NCBI RefSeq assembly: GCF_000427805.1
Contig: NZ_KE386583.1
Location: 116,836-156,136 of the forward strand
Reading direction: 5' to 3'
DNA from: Budvicia aquatica DSM 5075 = ATCC 35567
GTDB lineage: Bacteria; Pseudomonadota; Gammaproteobacteria; Enterobacterales; Enterobacteriaceae
Length of the DNA: 39,301 nucleotides
Shown here: piece after piece, positions 17,301 through 25,098 of the stretch
Numbering within the stretch: position 1 is the stretch's first letter
Layout: every line of letters starts with the position of its first letter
The notes under the pieces: model-generated
Databases searched by the model: none
The model's input: the letters and a program-made list of their open reading frames with translations, nothing else
Told to the model about the DNA's origin: nothing
Translations under genes and position numbers: made by a program

Positions 17301-17573
17301 GTCTTTGATGGTCAGTGAACCGCTGGCTCCGTTATATCCCACTGAGAAGCTATTATTGTAACTGGCAGACCCTTGCAGAATGAGTTCACCGCTGTTGCCA
17401 TCGCCACCGCCGATAACATTGCCTTTGTTCTGCCAGTCCCATAGGCCACTACTGACTACGCCAGAATCATTGTAATAAGGAGGAACCGCATTCGCTGAAT
17501 AGCTGATTGAAAGAGTGGCGATAATGCCAATAGGAAGAAATAGCCTTCTATAAGTGAGCATAATACTATCCAT
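14307..17573 (-). CDS. Autotransporter (type Va secretion), pectin-lyase-like passenger
   Basis: 1088 residues. Signal peptide about 1-29 (cleavage after SANA); ATG codon 5 (17561) is an alternative start. The passenger (about 30-755) is a beta-helix rich in short G/N/S repeats, including VKTGAGTVIFSGNNNYTGGT, a classic autotransporter-associated beta-strand repeat. The C-terminal part (about 755-1088) has a Pro-rich linker (PTPEVPAEPTIRPEAGG) and a 12-strand translocator barrel (MWMRNVGGHTRSR to LGVKYNF). The barrel ends in GQVSGR after the usual terminal F, which is atypical. Likely a surface adhesin or aggregation factor; ligand unknown. It converges on yegD. Upstream is an AT-rich promoter region with a 22-base near-palindrome. 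Confidence 0.93.
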   Translation of the reverse strand: MDSIMLTYRRLFLPIGIIATLSISYSANAVPPYYNDSGVVSSGLWDWQNKGNVIGGGDGNSGELILQGSASYNNSFSVGYNGASGSLTIKDNAANVNGTTGFKVGTTYYNQALGHETSGTLNLIGQGIGTINSKGLSVGDTSVYDRYVQRDKTVTGVVNILDGASLNVGAASGTSSQASDNVLWAGSGNSANTGTINISGTNSQLSVINKALEGSGYYDDSMVNGDAYLGYLGDANINISDGGSMIAGRIIASFVRKDDVPSSFPKLSSVNIYVTGSDSKLGIQSSLSLASGASGEIYDIDFNDQIKGAGSATLTVENGAEVYFEGKAYIGADGYEVPESGLFLASDVGSSATVNLNTGGTISISDSALSPEKDGIVAGDGVYNFNLNGGTLRVNACKYCDDKLTTSVNMNVLSESFLEADTDKQMMLNGNLVGAGGLVKTGAGTVIFSGNNNYTGGTRVEAGELRSASTGAFVDNTTYIVNGGLLNLNHHSLIMSSLSGSGGVVDVTDADLIVNQNDDSYFAGQFDGSGTITKSGTVQLALSGDSSGYSGLTTVASCNLDSTNALGGRIVVEKGALLSATGYLGETTIASGANLMVGSLYHANQPGLSTLNIETHLDNQGYIYVGKIDNNARSLVGNRLIVNGNYQGGGSLYFNTIVGDDNSTTDHMTVTGDTSGLTNVFVNNVGGMGDYTEKGIELIRVDGQSDGEFRQAGRITAGGYEYFLNRGNTDAGASDKNWYLTNSQSKPTPEVPAEPTIRPEAGGYIHNIAASNMLFVHRLHDRLGETYYTDALSGEEKVTSMWMRNVGGHTRSRDSSGQLKTQTNRYILQLGGDVSQWSSDGQDRWHLGVMGGYANSHSNTRSYITGYGADSSVDGYSLGGYATWQQNEGESTGAYIDTWALYSWFDNQVQGQELATESYKSKGVTTSIEAGYTFKTGEYKDSKGENNQWFVQPQAQIIWMGVSADTFTEAKGTQVGSSGDGNIQTRLGVRTFLKGHHQSDNGKGREFEPFVEANWIHNTKSFSTTMGNERIKQAGTDNIAEIKLGVEGQINPNFNMWGNVGVQVGDSGYSDAAFMLGVKYNFGQVSGR

Positions 17574-17738
17574 TTATCTATATTGAAAATCCGTTTAACT
17601 CCAGTACTACCGATAATAATAAAAACCAACCACCAGCACCAAATCCATATTAATCAATAAAAAAATACAAACGATAAAATTAAAATCAAAAACGTTGCAA
17701 GAAAATACAAGCCAACAACACAACAATCAATAAACTGC

Positions 17739-17760
17739 AGGTTATTGTATACAAAAACCT
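17739..17760. promoter_or_regulatory. Candidate operator upstream of the autotransporter
   Basis: A 22-base near-perfect palindrome: AGGTT and AACCT arms around a central TTGTATACAA, with two mismatched positions. It lies 166-187 bases upstream of the autotransporter start in AT-rich sequence. The shape suits a dimeric repressor of the GntR type, but the regulator is unknown. Confidence 0.35.
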
Positions 17761-17830
17761 CATTTTTCCAATAATTTTATTTTTAATTCCAATAAAAAAC
17801 ATACCCAAAATGCTGAAATAAATGAATTAA

Positions 17831-18166
17831 TTAACTGAAATTAAATGTAACAGTGGCCAGAGTAACGCGAGTTATCTTAGGAAAAAGATAATCACTAATA
17901 GGTTTTTTTAACATATTTAACAATATATAACCATAAGCCAATAAAATCACACAAATCAAAAAAAACAGCAAGATTAAAACAATCAAACAAGTTGCCACAA
18001 TAAAATAATAACGGGGTAAACTATTCAATAGTTCAGTTTGCACCATTATGTGAATTTCGAAATAAAATAATACAATAGCCGCTATCCGGCTGAACTGACG
18101 TGCCATAATAAAATCGCCGCCATTGAACAGTATAATGGCATAACCGGTTTCCAATAATAAATTCAC
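17831..18166 (-). CDS. Possible small membrane protein
   Basis: 111 residues from a GTG, or about 91 from the ATG at 18106. It has a strong hydrophobic segment (about 55-85, YYFIVATCLIVLILLFFLICVILLAYGYILL) and a weaker one near the start. There is no clear ribosome site, the base composition is like the surrounding AT-rich spacer, and I recognise no family. It may be a real short membrane protein between the autotransporter and the response regulator, or a chance open frame. Confidence 0.35.
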   Translation of the reverse strand: MNLLLETGYAIILFNGGDFIMARQFSRIAAIVLFYFEIHIMVQTELLNSLPRYYFIVATCLIVLILLFFLICVILLAYGYILLNMLKKPISDYLFPKITRVTLATVTFNFS

Positions 18167-18258
18167 TATCTGGCTATGGTCACAATCAATTTCACTATTC
18201 AGTTCATTTTGATATGGTATTACATCAACCTACAGCCCTAGTTAATCCCTTCATATAC

Positions 18259-18272
18259 GGGTAATATTACCC
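18259..18272. promoter_or_regulatory. Perfect palindrome upstream of the response regulator
   Basis: GGGTAATATTACCC is a 14-base perfect palindrome 27 bases before the regulator's start codon, where an autorepressor or activator site would act on the promoter or leader. No assignment to a known regulator. Confidence 0.4.
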
Positions 18273-18299
18273 CAAGTAATTCAGGAGCATGGACGACAA

Positions 18300-19037
18300 A
18301 TGAAAGTGTTGATGATTGATGACGATATCGGTTTAGGGGAGACAATGAAGCCCGTCTTGCAGATGTATGCAATCGATCTTGATGTGGTTCATTCTCCGGA
18401 AGAAGGGCTAGAGCAAATTAAATCGCAACAATACGACTTAGTCTTACTTGATGTAATGTTGCCGAGAATTAACGGGCTGGAAGTCTGTCGGACGATTCGT
18501 AATATGTCAGGTCCGGTATGCAATATCCCGGTGATTATGTTATCTGCAAGAACTGAGCTGGTAGATCGGGTGGTTGGATTAGAAACCGGTGCTGATGATT
18601 ACGTTGCTAAACCCTTTGAACCACGTGAACTTATCGCGCGTATCAATGCGGTGCGCCGGCGCTTCAATGACGTAAAGACCGAAACAGCCGCTGTACCAAA
18701 AGCGGATAATGACATTCTTTTCCAAATGAATAACGACTCGTTACGCATTGATATTTCACGTGCACAGGTGTTTGTTAATCACTGTCAGTTAGATATTACC
18801 GCCATGGAGTTTGATATTTTACTGGCACTAAGCCAAACGCCCGGCGACGTCATCAGCCAGGAAGAGCTATTGCAACGCTGTAATAACAACAATACCGTTT
18901 ATTCCCGTAGTATTGTCGCCTTGATTTATCGCCTGAGAAATAAAATTCGTTTAGCCGGCGCACAGGTTGAGTTTATCCGTACCGTACGTAATCGTGGCTA
19001 TGCCGTAATGGGACATGTGAACGAATCTAAACCCTAA
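18300..19037 (+). CDS. OmpR/PhoB-family response regulator
   Basis: 245 residues. Receiver domain 1-120: acidic pocket D7-D9, phospho-acceptor D51 (LLDVMLPRINGLEV), switch S82, and K104 in YVAKPFEPRELIARI. The winged-helix DNA-binding domain (about 145-240) ends with the usual FIRTVRNRGYAV. Cytoplasmic transcription factor activated by phosphorylation, almost certainly by the kinase encoded convergently 48 bases away. Likely targets by position are the ABC/LolA-like/beta-barrel operon and perhaps the neighbouring autotransporters; this is inference. An AGGAG ribosome site lies 12 bases upstream. The stop codon is inside the stem of the shared terminator. Confidence 0.95.
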   Translation: MKVLMIDDDIGLGETMKPVLQMYAIDLDVVHSPEEGLEQIKSQQYDLVLLDVMLPRINGLEVCRTIRNMSGPVCNIPVIMLSARTELVDRVVGLETGADDYVAKPFEPRELIARINAVRRRFNDVKTETAAVPKADNDILFQMNNDSLRIDISRAQVFVNHCQLDITAMEFDILLALSQTPGDVISQEELLQRCNNNNTVYSRSIVALIYRLRNKIRLAGAQVEFIRTVRNRGYAVMGHVNESKP

Positions 19038-19064
19038 ATGGCCGGATTACGGCCATTTAGGGTT
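19030..19064. terminator. Shared hairpin between response regulator and kinase genes
   Basis: AACCCTAAATGGCCG (19030-19044) pairs perfectly with CGGCCATTTAGGGTT (19050-19064) around GATTA: a 15-base stem that includes the regulator's stop codon. Neither side has a strong T-run, so termination may depend on stem stability or on convergence of the two transcripts. Confidence 0.65.
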
Positions 19065-19084
19065 ATAACGTTGCGAAGACCTGA

Positions 19085-20383
19085 TTAATTTCCATCGTCG
19101 GGTAGTTTGAATGCCTCGGGAAGTGAAACCCGTACCCGAGTCCCCTCGCCCTCGATGCTATTAATCACCAATGTTCCTCTCAGACCATCAACGATCGTTT
19201 TACAGATATACAAACCAAGCCCGTATCCCCCGGATTCACGCTGTCGCGATGGATCTGCCCGCCAGAACGGTTCAACCAAAAATGGCAGTTGATCTTCGGC
19301 AATACCAATACCTTTATCGATGACTGAAATCTGCAAAACATCATTTTGTTGGCTAACTAAAACGCTAACCGGCTGTGACTGCCCGTAAAATAAAGCATTA
19401 CTGATTAAGTTGCGCATTAACACGCTCATCATAACCCCATGTCCATAAAAACAGGGGGTTTCAGCCTTGATACACAGTTTAATCAACTCACTGTCATTTT
19501 GTTGTTCTGCAACGATTTTATTAAAAAAATCAATTAAATTGATTTTACTTAAACTGATATCACCTTCGCCTGACTGATTCTTTTCGGTATACAAGATGGC
19601 ATCTAAAATACGTTCTACGTTAACAATATCATCGAGAATTGCCAGCCGCAGCGACTCATCAGTAATTAAATCCTTACGCACTTTCAAGCGGGTTAACGGC
19701 GTTCGGACTTCATGGGGAATAGCCAACAGCATATGCCGACGGGCTTCATGAATGTGGTGTAATCGCTGCAACATTTTATTAAAACTATCGGCCAGCACGC
19801 GGTATTCACCATAGGTACGTTCAAGTGGAATTCGATAGCTAAGATCCCCGTCATCAGCATGTTTGACCCCGCGGCGTAGTTCAATAAATGGCCGGGTAAG
19901 GAAACCAATAGAATAAAAGTTAATGAGTAATATCAGCAGAACGGCAGCGATGACCCAGCCGATCAATCGCTGTGCCTGAGAAGATAAGGAACGGCCAAAC
20001 TGTGGCAGCACAACAAAACTATGAGTATTTTGCAGGTAGGCAGCAGCCATATAGTTATCACCATTAGCCATCATCGCAATACCATCCCGATCGCGCTGCG
20101 CCATATGCAGTAACTCGCGATAAGCGTGATACTGGCTATCGTTTATAGCCGACGGTGGAAGCACTTTGAGCTCAACGCCATCAATATTAATTTTAGCTAA
20201 TTGCTCTGGCGTTTTATCCATAACCAGATTAGAAAATAGCGCCTTGGATAAATAACGCCTTGGATGCTCGTCGGCAACGCGCTGAAGCGAAACGACCAGA
20301 ACCAGCACCAGAACTGCGGTTGAAACCACGGTATTCAATAACAGCATGGAGAAGACGCTGCGTGAAGAAAACCATTTAATCAT
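19085..20383 (-). CDS. Two-component sensor histidine kinase
   Basis: 432 residues from ATG 20383, which has a GAGGG ribosome site 9 bases upstream; a TTG 15 bases further out is in frame but less likely. Two membrane helices (about 11-33 and 141-160) flank a periplasmic sensor of about 105 residues. A HAMP linker follows (about 160-212), then the dimerisation box AIPHEVRTPLTRL with phospho-acceptor H224, N-box NLISNA (about 325-330), G1 DKGIGI (about 356-361) and G2 GGYGLGL (about 385-391). The Pro just before the acceptor His replaces the usual Ser. It resembles the RstB/CpxA type. It is probably transcribed with the ABC operon just upstream, so the sensor may monitor that system's substrate. 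Confidence 0.93.
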   Translation of the reverse strand: MIKWFSSRSVFSMLLLNTVVSTAVLVLVLVVSLQRVADEHPRRYLSKALFSNLVMDKTPEQLAKINIDGVELKVLPPSAINDSQYHAYRELLHMAQRDRDGIAMMANGDNYMAAAYLQNTHSFVVLPQFGRSLSSQAQRLIGWVIAAVLLILLINFYSIGFLTRPFIELRRGVKHADDGDLSYRIPLERTYGEYRVLADSFNKMLQRLHHIHEARRHMLLAIPHEVRTPLTRLKVRKDLITDESLRLAILDDIVNVERILDAILYTEKNQSGEGDISLSKINLIDFFNKIVAEQQNDSELIKLCIKAETPCFYGHGVMMSVLMRNLISNALFYGQSQPVSVLVSQQNDVLQISVIDKGIGIAEDQLPFLVEPFWRADPSRQRESGGYGLGLYICKTIVDGLRGTLVINSIEGEGTRVRVSLPEAFKLPDDGN

Positions 20384-20477
20384 TAAATTATCCCTCAATT
20401 TTGATTCCGTGATGTATGGCTTTTACCAAGGGTGCAGGGAATACCCTAGCATCACAATATTCCCATATCCACCGGCC

Positions 20478-21803
20478 TTAAATGGTGTAAACCAATGATA
20501 TCATAAAGCCCTTTTCTCGCCCTGAGCTGCCATAAATGGTATTGGCATTGCCGAAATAGTGATAGCCCTGCAGATCAACCCGAAGCGCCGGCATTACCGG
20601 AGCGCTTAAGGTCAACTGGCTGAAGCCGCTACCATCCATTGGCGTTACCGTCGTGATAAGTGAAAGGTCGTTATCCTGCCAAAAATCATTCCATGCCAGA
20701 CGGCCAAAGTACTGTTGCTTCGCCAGAGGTTCTTGTTTTTCCCCGGCCAGCAACCCCACCTTAGCGGCCGGACGATCGCCATCAGCAATAGCCTGCCGCC
20801 ATAAACCTAACTGTGACTGATTAATCCCAGCTTGATTAATATGATATTCAACGCTGAATGAAATATCTTCACGGGCCACCAAGCTCTCAGGCAATGACCA
20901 ACTAAACCCGCTGGCCAGTTGATGATAATAACGCATCCTATCACCGGCCGATTCTATGGTTTCATCGATCAAACTCTGGCGCCGCTGGCTAAACCATTCG
21001 CTGTATAACACCAAGTTATCCCGTACCGTGAAGCTCAGTTCGGCACCGACCCCGGGCTGGTCTTTTTGATATAGCGAATTCACCGTCAACGCCATATTGT
21101 TCCATGCCGCCGGGGAGGGCGTATACTTGATAAAAACGGCATCTTTATTATTAGTCCGGTCTAATCCCAGCCCTACCACATCGCTATGGCCGGCGACAGT
21201 TTCAGGCCGTACGTGCAGATCGGGCCGATAACCAAAGCTCAGCACGCTCTCTTCATTCAGCCAGATGCCCATCAGAGCAACCACGCCCAGCCGATCTTCG
21301 CGTCTATCCGCCGTATCTAAGCTGTCGAATACCACCTGACTGTTGTCTTTAAACCAGTCTGTCGGGTTAAAACCGCTGGCAACGCCATTGCGAATATTGG
21401 TGCGCCCGGCGACCCAGCGCCATTCCGAGGTGGGGCTGTAATTAAAAGCTAGAGATTGAATATCCAAGCGGATATTTTTCTCTGCCCGATACTCTTCACG
21501 GCTATTCCCCTGCGTACGTAAACGCGTATTGAGCTCCAGACCGAACGGGCCACCGATATCACCTTGCCCGAACAGCCTGGCAGACAATCGTCCGCTGCTA
21601 GTTGCACTATCATACCTCTGCCAATTAGCCATTCCCTGCCCTTTAAGCTCTAAGCTGAATGGCGACAATAATCGTGAGGGCAAGGCGGTTACAGAGACCG
21701 GATCTGAGGCCGAGGCGGGCAATAACGGCACATCATCACTCGCCTGTGATACCAGGCAGCAAAGGCTTGTGCTCAGGCACACCAATAGTCTTATTTGATT
21801 CAT
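20478..21803 (-). CDS. Outer-membrane beta-barrel protein of the ABC/LolA-like operon
   Basis: 441 residues from ATG 21803, which shares its A with the stop of the preceding gene (TAATG); a longer in-frame start 33 bases upstream lies inside that gene and lacks a signal peptide. The signal peptide is about 1-22 (MNQIRLLVCLSTSLCCLVSQA). The mature part alternates short amphipathic strands (FSLELKGQGMANWQRYDS, then LELNTRLRTQGNSR) and acidic/basic turns to a final MISLVYTI, typical of a 14-18-strand porin-like barrel. I do not recognise a named family. Gene order suggests the outer-membrane end of an export or lipid-transfer path that also uses the LolA-like protein and ABC complex. Confidence 0.75.
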   Translation of the reverse strand: MNQIRLLVCLSTSLCCLVSQASDDVPLLPASASDPVSVTALPSRLLSPFSLELKGQGMANWQRYDSATSSGRLSARLFGQGDIGGPFGLELNTRLRTQGNSREEYRAEKNIRLDIQSLAFNYSPTSEWRWVAGRTNIRNGVASGFNPTDWFKDNSQVVFDSLDTADRREDRLGVVALMGIWLNEESVLSFGYRPDLHVRPETVAGHSDVVGLGLDRTNNKDAVFIKYTPSPAAWNNMALTVNSLYQKDQPGVGAELSFTVRDNLVLYSEWFSQRRQSLIDETIESAGDRMRYYHQLASGFSWSLPESLVAREDISFSVEYHINQAGINQSQLGLWRQAIADGDRPAAKVGLLAGEKQEPLAKQQYFGRLAWNDFWQDNDLSLITTVTPMDGSGFSQLTLSAPVMPALRVDLQGYHYFGNANTIYGSSGREKGFMISLVYTI

Positions 21804-22588
21804 TATTGCCCCTGAGTTGTAAAGTGGGACAGCCATTCTTTATTGAACCAGGATAACGGCAGCTCTTTCGCCTGATATTGGCTCATTTGCATCAGCGTTA
21901 TTTTATTCGGGTTAAAACCATCACCGATCACCACTTCAGTAGGGTGTATCTCACCTAAAACCGGCTGCCAGTTGCGATACCAGGCAACCTTGAGTAATTT
22001 GCCACTGTTACCGTAAAACTTTCCTTTTAGCGGCCGGTCGTTCTCTTTATCAACCCAGAGTTCAACCTGTTTATACGGAGCAAATTCGTTGATGGCGCTA
22101 AGCTTCAGTTTCCAGGCTAAGCGTGAGTTACGATCGCCGTCGGTAATGGTTTCTTCCCCATCTAATGTGGCCGAATAGTCGAGCGTAAAATTAGACGTAA
22201 TGACATCGCCGTTGGAGGCGTTGCCTAACAGACGCTGGCGCGGAGACATACGCACCGATGCTTTAGATTTTGGGTCGTAGAACCAAAGAATATTATCGTT
22301 ACGTAATAGCAACTTGCCACGATCATTGTTAGGTTCATCCATATGCACAATGGTCAGAAACTGGCCGGTTTTATTCTGTCGTGAATGGGTGGTAACCCGA
22401 TTCTGATCGGTTAATTGGTTATTTTCATACTGTTTCAGTGATACGTTAACCACAAACGAAGTTTGCGGATTACGTATCATATCGGAACGTTTTAATATCT
22501 CCTGTGCCCGATCGGCCAGTGCCGGTAAAGCAACAAGTGAAGTGAACAGACAGCTCAACTGTAATGATTTTAATAGGGTTATACGCAT
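21803..22588 (-). CDS. Periplasmic LolA-like 'outer membrane lipoprotein-sorting' protein
   Basis: 261 residues. Signal peptide about 1-25 (cleavage after PALA). The mature protein has the half-barrel LolA/LppX-like pattern of the COG2834-type family: RAQEILKRSDMIRNPQTSFVVNVSLKQYENN, then LLRNDNILWFYDPKSKASVRMSPRQRLLGNAS, and KQVELWVDKENDRPLKGKFY. These folds carry lipid or lipidated protein in a hydrophobic cavity across the periplasm. It lies between an FtsX-type ABC transporter and a beta-barrel, like a parallel Lol-type pathway, but it is not the housekeeping LolA (longer and not next to the lol genes). Strong GGAG ribosome site; TAATG coupling to the next gene. Confidence 0.85.
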   Translation of the reverse strand: MRITLLKSLQLSCLFTSLVALPALADRAQEILKRSDMIRNPQTSFVVNVSLKQYENNQLTDQNRVTTHSRQNKTGQFLTIVHMDEPNNDRGKLLLRNDNILWFYDPKSKASVRMSPRQRLLGNASNGDVITSNFTLDYSATLDGEETITDGDRNSRLAWKLKLSAINEFAPYKQVELWVDKENDRPLKGKFYGNSGKLLKVAWYRNWQPVLGEIHPTEVVIGDGFNPNKITLMQMSQYQAKELPLSWFNKEWLSHFTTQGQ

Positions 22589-22604
22589 CAGTAATCTCCG
22601 GTTA

Positions 22605-23993
22605 TCAGACGTGCTGAATAGCTGAAATGATGTTCATTCGCGAGGCTTTATAGGTAGGCCATATCGCAGCAAGTATGGAAAGGACAAACAGGAAACTCAT
22701 GATGCCCAGTACTAGCGGCGGGTTTTCCAGAATCATCAGGTTGATGGTGAGCGGCGTAGCGTTACTCGGCGGTGTCCAACTAAGATTCATATTGTTGATT
22801 ATGGTGCTAAAAATCAGGGTAAAAATAAAAGCGGCCAGAATACCGAATAATCCCATCAACGCACTTTCAGACAAAAACATGCGCATAATAAAGCTACGGC
22901 GAAAGCCCATAGCCCGAATGGTTCCAATCTCACCAACCCGTTCCATCACCGTCAGATTAATGGTGTTGGTAATCGTAAATATGATGACAATACCCAGAAA
23001 AATGGATACCACGCCAAAAATAAAGGTGAACATATTGAAAACGCGATCGAAGGACGGATCGACCTCATTAAAGCGCAGTACCTCCAGCGGTATGCCGTTG
23101 GCATCCAATTTTTGTTGGATACGCAGCTTAATCTGTTCTACTTGGTTAGGATCTTTTAGCTGTACCAATATCACGGTTGCCCGCGGTTGCTCACCGTATA
23201 GCAACTCTCTGGCTAAATCGAAATGCATCATGACAAAAGCGTTATCCAGAGAACGTATCGCCTGTGGCTGGGCCTGAGTGATATACACGCTTTCTATATT
23301 AGGCGCACCTTCAGAGCTGGCTGCCAGCAGGTTTAACCGAGGCCCCTTTTGCTCAGCGCTCCCTTGACTGAGCTGTGCTTGATCTTCGCCGGACATGAGG
23401 TTGCTGACATCGATCCGTTCATCAGAAATCGCTTTTCTCAGCCGCGGAGGATCTTCACAATCCGCAATATTTAATGGTTTACATAACCCAAGCTGGCGCG
23501 CCATTCCCACGCCAACAACGGCTCCGTCCTGCTGGTCTTGCGTCAGGCCGGTTAGCGGAGTCGATACGCGCACGTTCCAACCATCCCAAGCACGCATTTT
23601 ATCTGCATCTTGAGCAATAACGCCTCGCCCAAGAAAGGTTTTGCTATTGTCCGTTGAAACAACGCCCGCAATACCGGACAGCGAGATCTGGGGAGTAATA
23701 ACGGAAATTTGCTGACTAAGTTGTCGATCGCTAAGTAATAAATCAATGGTGGTTTGATAGTTATTGATGGTGTAATTATCCGGGTCGGCAGCACCATATT
23801 GCAGATAGCCTTGCTGATAGATTTGGAGCTGCCCCTGCTCCTGAATTAATCCGGTCTGTACGCCAAAATAGATCGAGGTAACAAAGCCACCAAACAGCAT
23901 CATGGCCAGACCACCGATACCAATAGAAGTAATAGTAATCACCGAACGGTGACTATTTTTAAGCAAGTTACGCAGCGCAATTAACCAAATCAT
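22605..23993 (-). CDS. ABC transporter permease, MacB/LolC-like (FtsX domain)
   Basis: 462 residues. One N-terminal membrane helix (about 17-40), a large periplasmic domain (about 42-315), then three helices near the C-terminus (about 320-350, 372-400, 428-450). The FtsX-domain signature lies in the cytoplasmic loop (VMERVGEIGTIRAMGFRRSF). This four-helix type VII ABC topology is that of LolC/E and MacB, which work by mechanotransmission: they extract lipoproteins or drive efflux from the periplasm rather than moving cargo through the inner membrane. Probably homodimeric, as only one permease is encoded. It starts with an ATGA overlap after the ATPase gene. Confidence 0.9.
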   Translation of the reverse strand: MIWLIALRNLLKNSHRSVITITSIGIGGLAMMLFGGFVTSIYFGVQTGLIQEQGQLQIYQQGYLQYGAADPDNYTINNYQTTIDLLLSDRQLSQQISVITPQISLSGIAGVVSTDNSKTFLGRGVIAQDADKMRAWDGWNVRVSTPLTGLTQDQQDGAVVGVGMARQLGLCKPLNIADCEDPPRLRKAISDERIDVSNLMSGEDQAQLSQGSAEQKGPRLNLLAASSEGAPNIESVYITQAQPQAIRSLDNAFVMMHFDLARELLYGEQPRATVILVQLKDPNQVEQIKLRIQQKLDANGIPLEVLRFNEVDPSFDRVFNMFTFIFGVVSIFLGIVIIFTITNTINLTVMERVGEIGTIRAMGFRRSFIMRMFLSESALMGLFGILAAFIFTLIFSTIINNMNLSWTPPSNATPLTINLMILENPPLVLGIMSFLFVLSILAAIWPTYKASRMNIISAIQHV

Positions 23994-24733
23994 TGCAGAC
24001 CTCCGAGATGCTGCAATTTGCCATCGATAATACGAATCACGTTGCCAGAGCCACCGATCAACTTTTCGTTATGGGTACAAATAACAAAGCTGGTATTAAA
24101 CTGGCTTCGCATCTCGAGCATTAAATGGATAATTTCATCTGAGGTCGCAGAATCCAGATTAGCCGTTGGTTCATCAGCAATGACCAGCTCAGGTGTGGTG
24201 ACCAACGCTCTGGCGATAGCAACACGCTGGCGCTGCCCGCCGCTAATCTCACCCAGGCGACGGTGGCTATAATCCTTTAACCCGACAGATTCCAAATAGT
24301 AATCAGCTTTCTCCCGACGCTCCCTGCGTGAGACGTTATGGCGTAACAGGGGAAATTCGACGTTTTCCCGCACGGAAAGGACCGGAATTAAGTTAAAAGA
24401 CTGAAAAATAAAACCTATATGACGTGAACGGAAATCAGCGGCCTGATTGTCATCCATAGCCAGAACATCCTGACCAAGAATCGTAATTTGTCCTTGATTA
24501 GGCTTATCCAGCATGCCCAACATATTTAAAAATGTAGATTTTCCACTGCCGGAGGGGCCCAGAACGAAGGTTATTTCTCCGCGTGGAATAGCGCACTCCG
24601 CATTTTTAATGGCGGTAAACTGATAGCCATCCATATTGTATTTTTTATCTACACCTTTAAATACGGCAATATATTTATCTTCAATGGGATTATCCGTTGT
24701 TGTTCTTAGCGGTAATTGGTTCCCTAATTGCAT
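23990..24733 (-). CDS. ABC transporter ATP-binding protein, LolD/MacB-like
   Basis: 247 residues. Walker A GPSGSGKS (59-66), Q-loop Q111, signature SGGQRQR (164-170), Walker B LVIADE (183-188) followed by the D-loop (ANLDS), and a switch His in FVICTHN. The family pattern QSFNLIPVLSVRENVEFPLL is typical of LolD/MacB/FtsE-type ATPases. There is an extra N-terminal tail of about 20 residues. It powers the adjacent FtsX-type permease at the inner membrane. First gene of the operon; AAGGA ribosome site 8 bases upstream of ATG. The promoter should lie in 24734-24806, after the DUF1471 terminator. Confidence 0.93.
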   Translation of the reverse strand: MQLGNQLPLRTTTDNPIEDKYIAVFKGVDKKYNMDGYQFTAIKNAECAIPRGEITFVLGPSGSGKSTFLNMLGMLDKPNQGQITILGQDVLAMDDNQAADFRSRHIGFIFQSFNLIPVLSVRENVEFPLLRHNVSRRERREKADYYLESVGLKDYSHRRLGEISGGQRQRVAIARALVTTPELVIADEPTANLDSATSDEIIHLMLEMRSQFNTSFVICTHNEKLIGGSGNVIRIIDGKLQHLGGLQ

Positions 24734-24806
24734 TATTTATTCCTTTTTCACATTATTCGCATTAATTAAATATCACCCATAAATTTTGGTTTTAATCTGA
24801 AGACAA

Positions 24807-24827
24807 AAAGGAGGGACATCCTCCTTT
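24807..24827 (-). terminator. Terminator after the DUF1471 gene
   Basis: AAAGGAGG (24807-24814) and CCTCCTTT (24820-24827) form an 8-base stem; on the minus strand the stem is followed by a short T-run (TTTTTGTC). It separates the DUF1471 gene from the ABC operon. Confidence 0.8.
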
Positions 24828-24843
24828 CTGCTCCAATAAATAA

Positions 24844-25098
24844 CTACTGATAAATAACGGCTACCCCATGAAGCTTATTATCGCCTCCGGCTGAAATAAT
24901 TTGATAATAGCGCGCACCGGCCTGATCCGCTTTTTTCGCCAACTCATATTCCAACTGCTCAAGCGTAGTCATATCGGATGCAGAAACGCTGCCGATTTTA
25001 CTGAGTCCGTCAGCCGAACTGACCGAAGTGGCTGCCATTAGGTTCGCAGAGAATACGACGGCCATTAAAGAGATTAGGGCTAATTTAGTTACTTTCAT
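24844..25098 (-). CDS. DUF1471 (YhcN/BhsA/McbA-type) small periplasmic protein
   Basis: 84 residues from ATG 25098; an upstream GTG is in frame, but AGAAGG lies 8 bases before the ATG. Signal peptide about 1-22 (KLALISLMAVVFSANLMAA). The mature part shows the DUF1471 pattern: KIGSVSASDMTTLEQLEYELAKKADQAGARYYQIISAGGDNKLHGVAVIY. In Escherichia relatives, members respond to acid, peroxide or metal stress and influence biofilm. It is monocistronic, ending in its own terminator. A long regulatory spacer is shared with the divergent autotransporter. Confidence 0.9.
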   Translation of the reverse strand: MKVTKLALISLMAVVFSANLMAATSVSSADGLSKIGSVSASDMTTLEQLEYELAKKADQAGARYYQIISAGGDNKLHGVAVIYQ

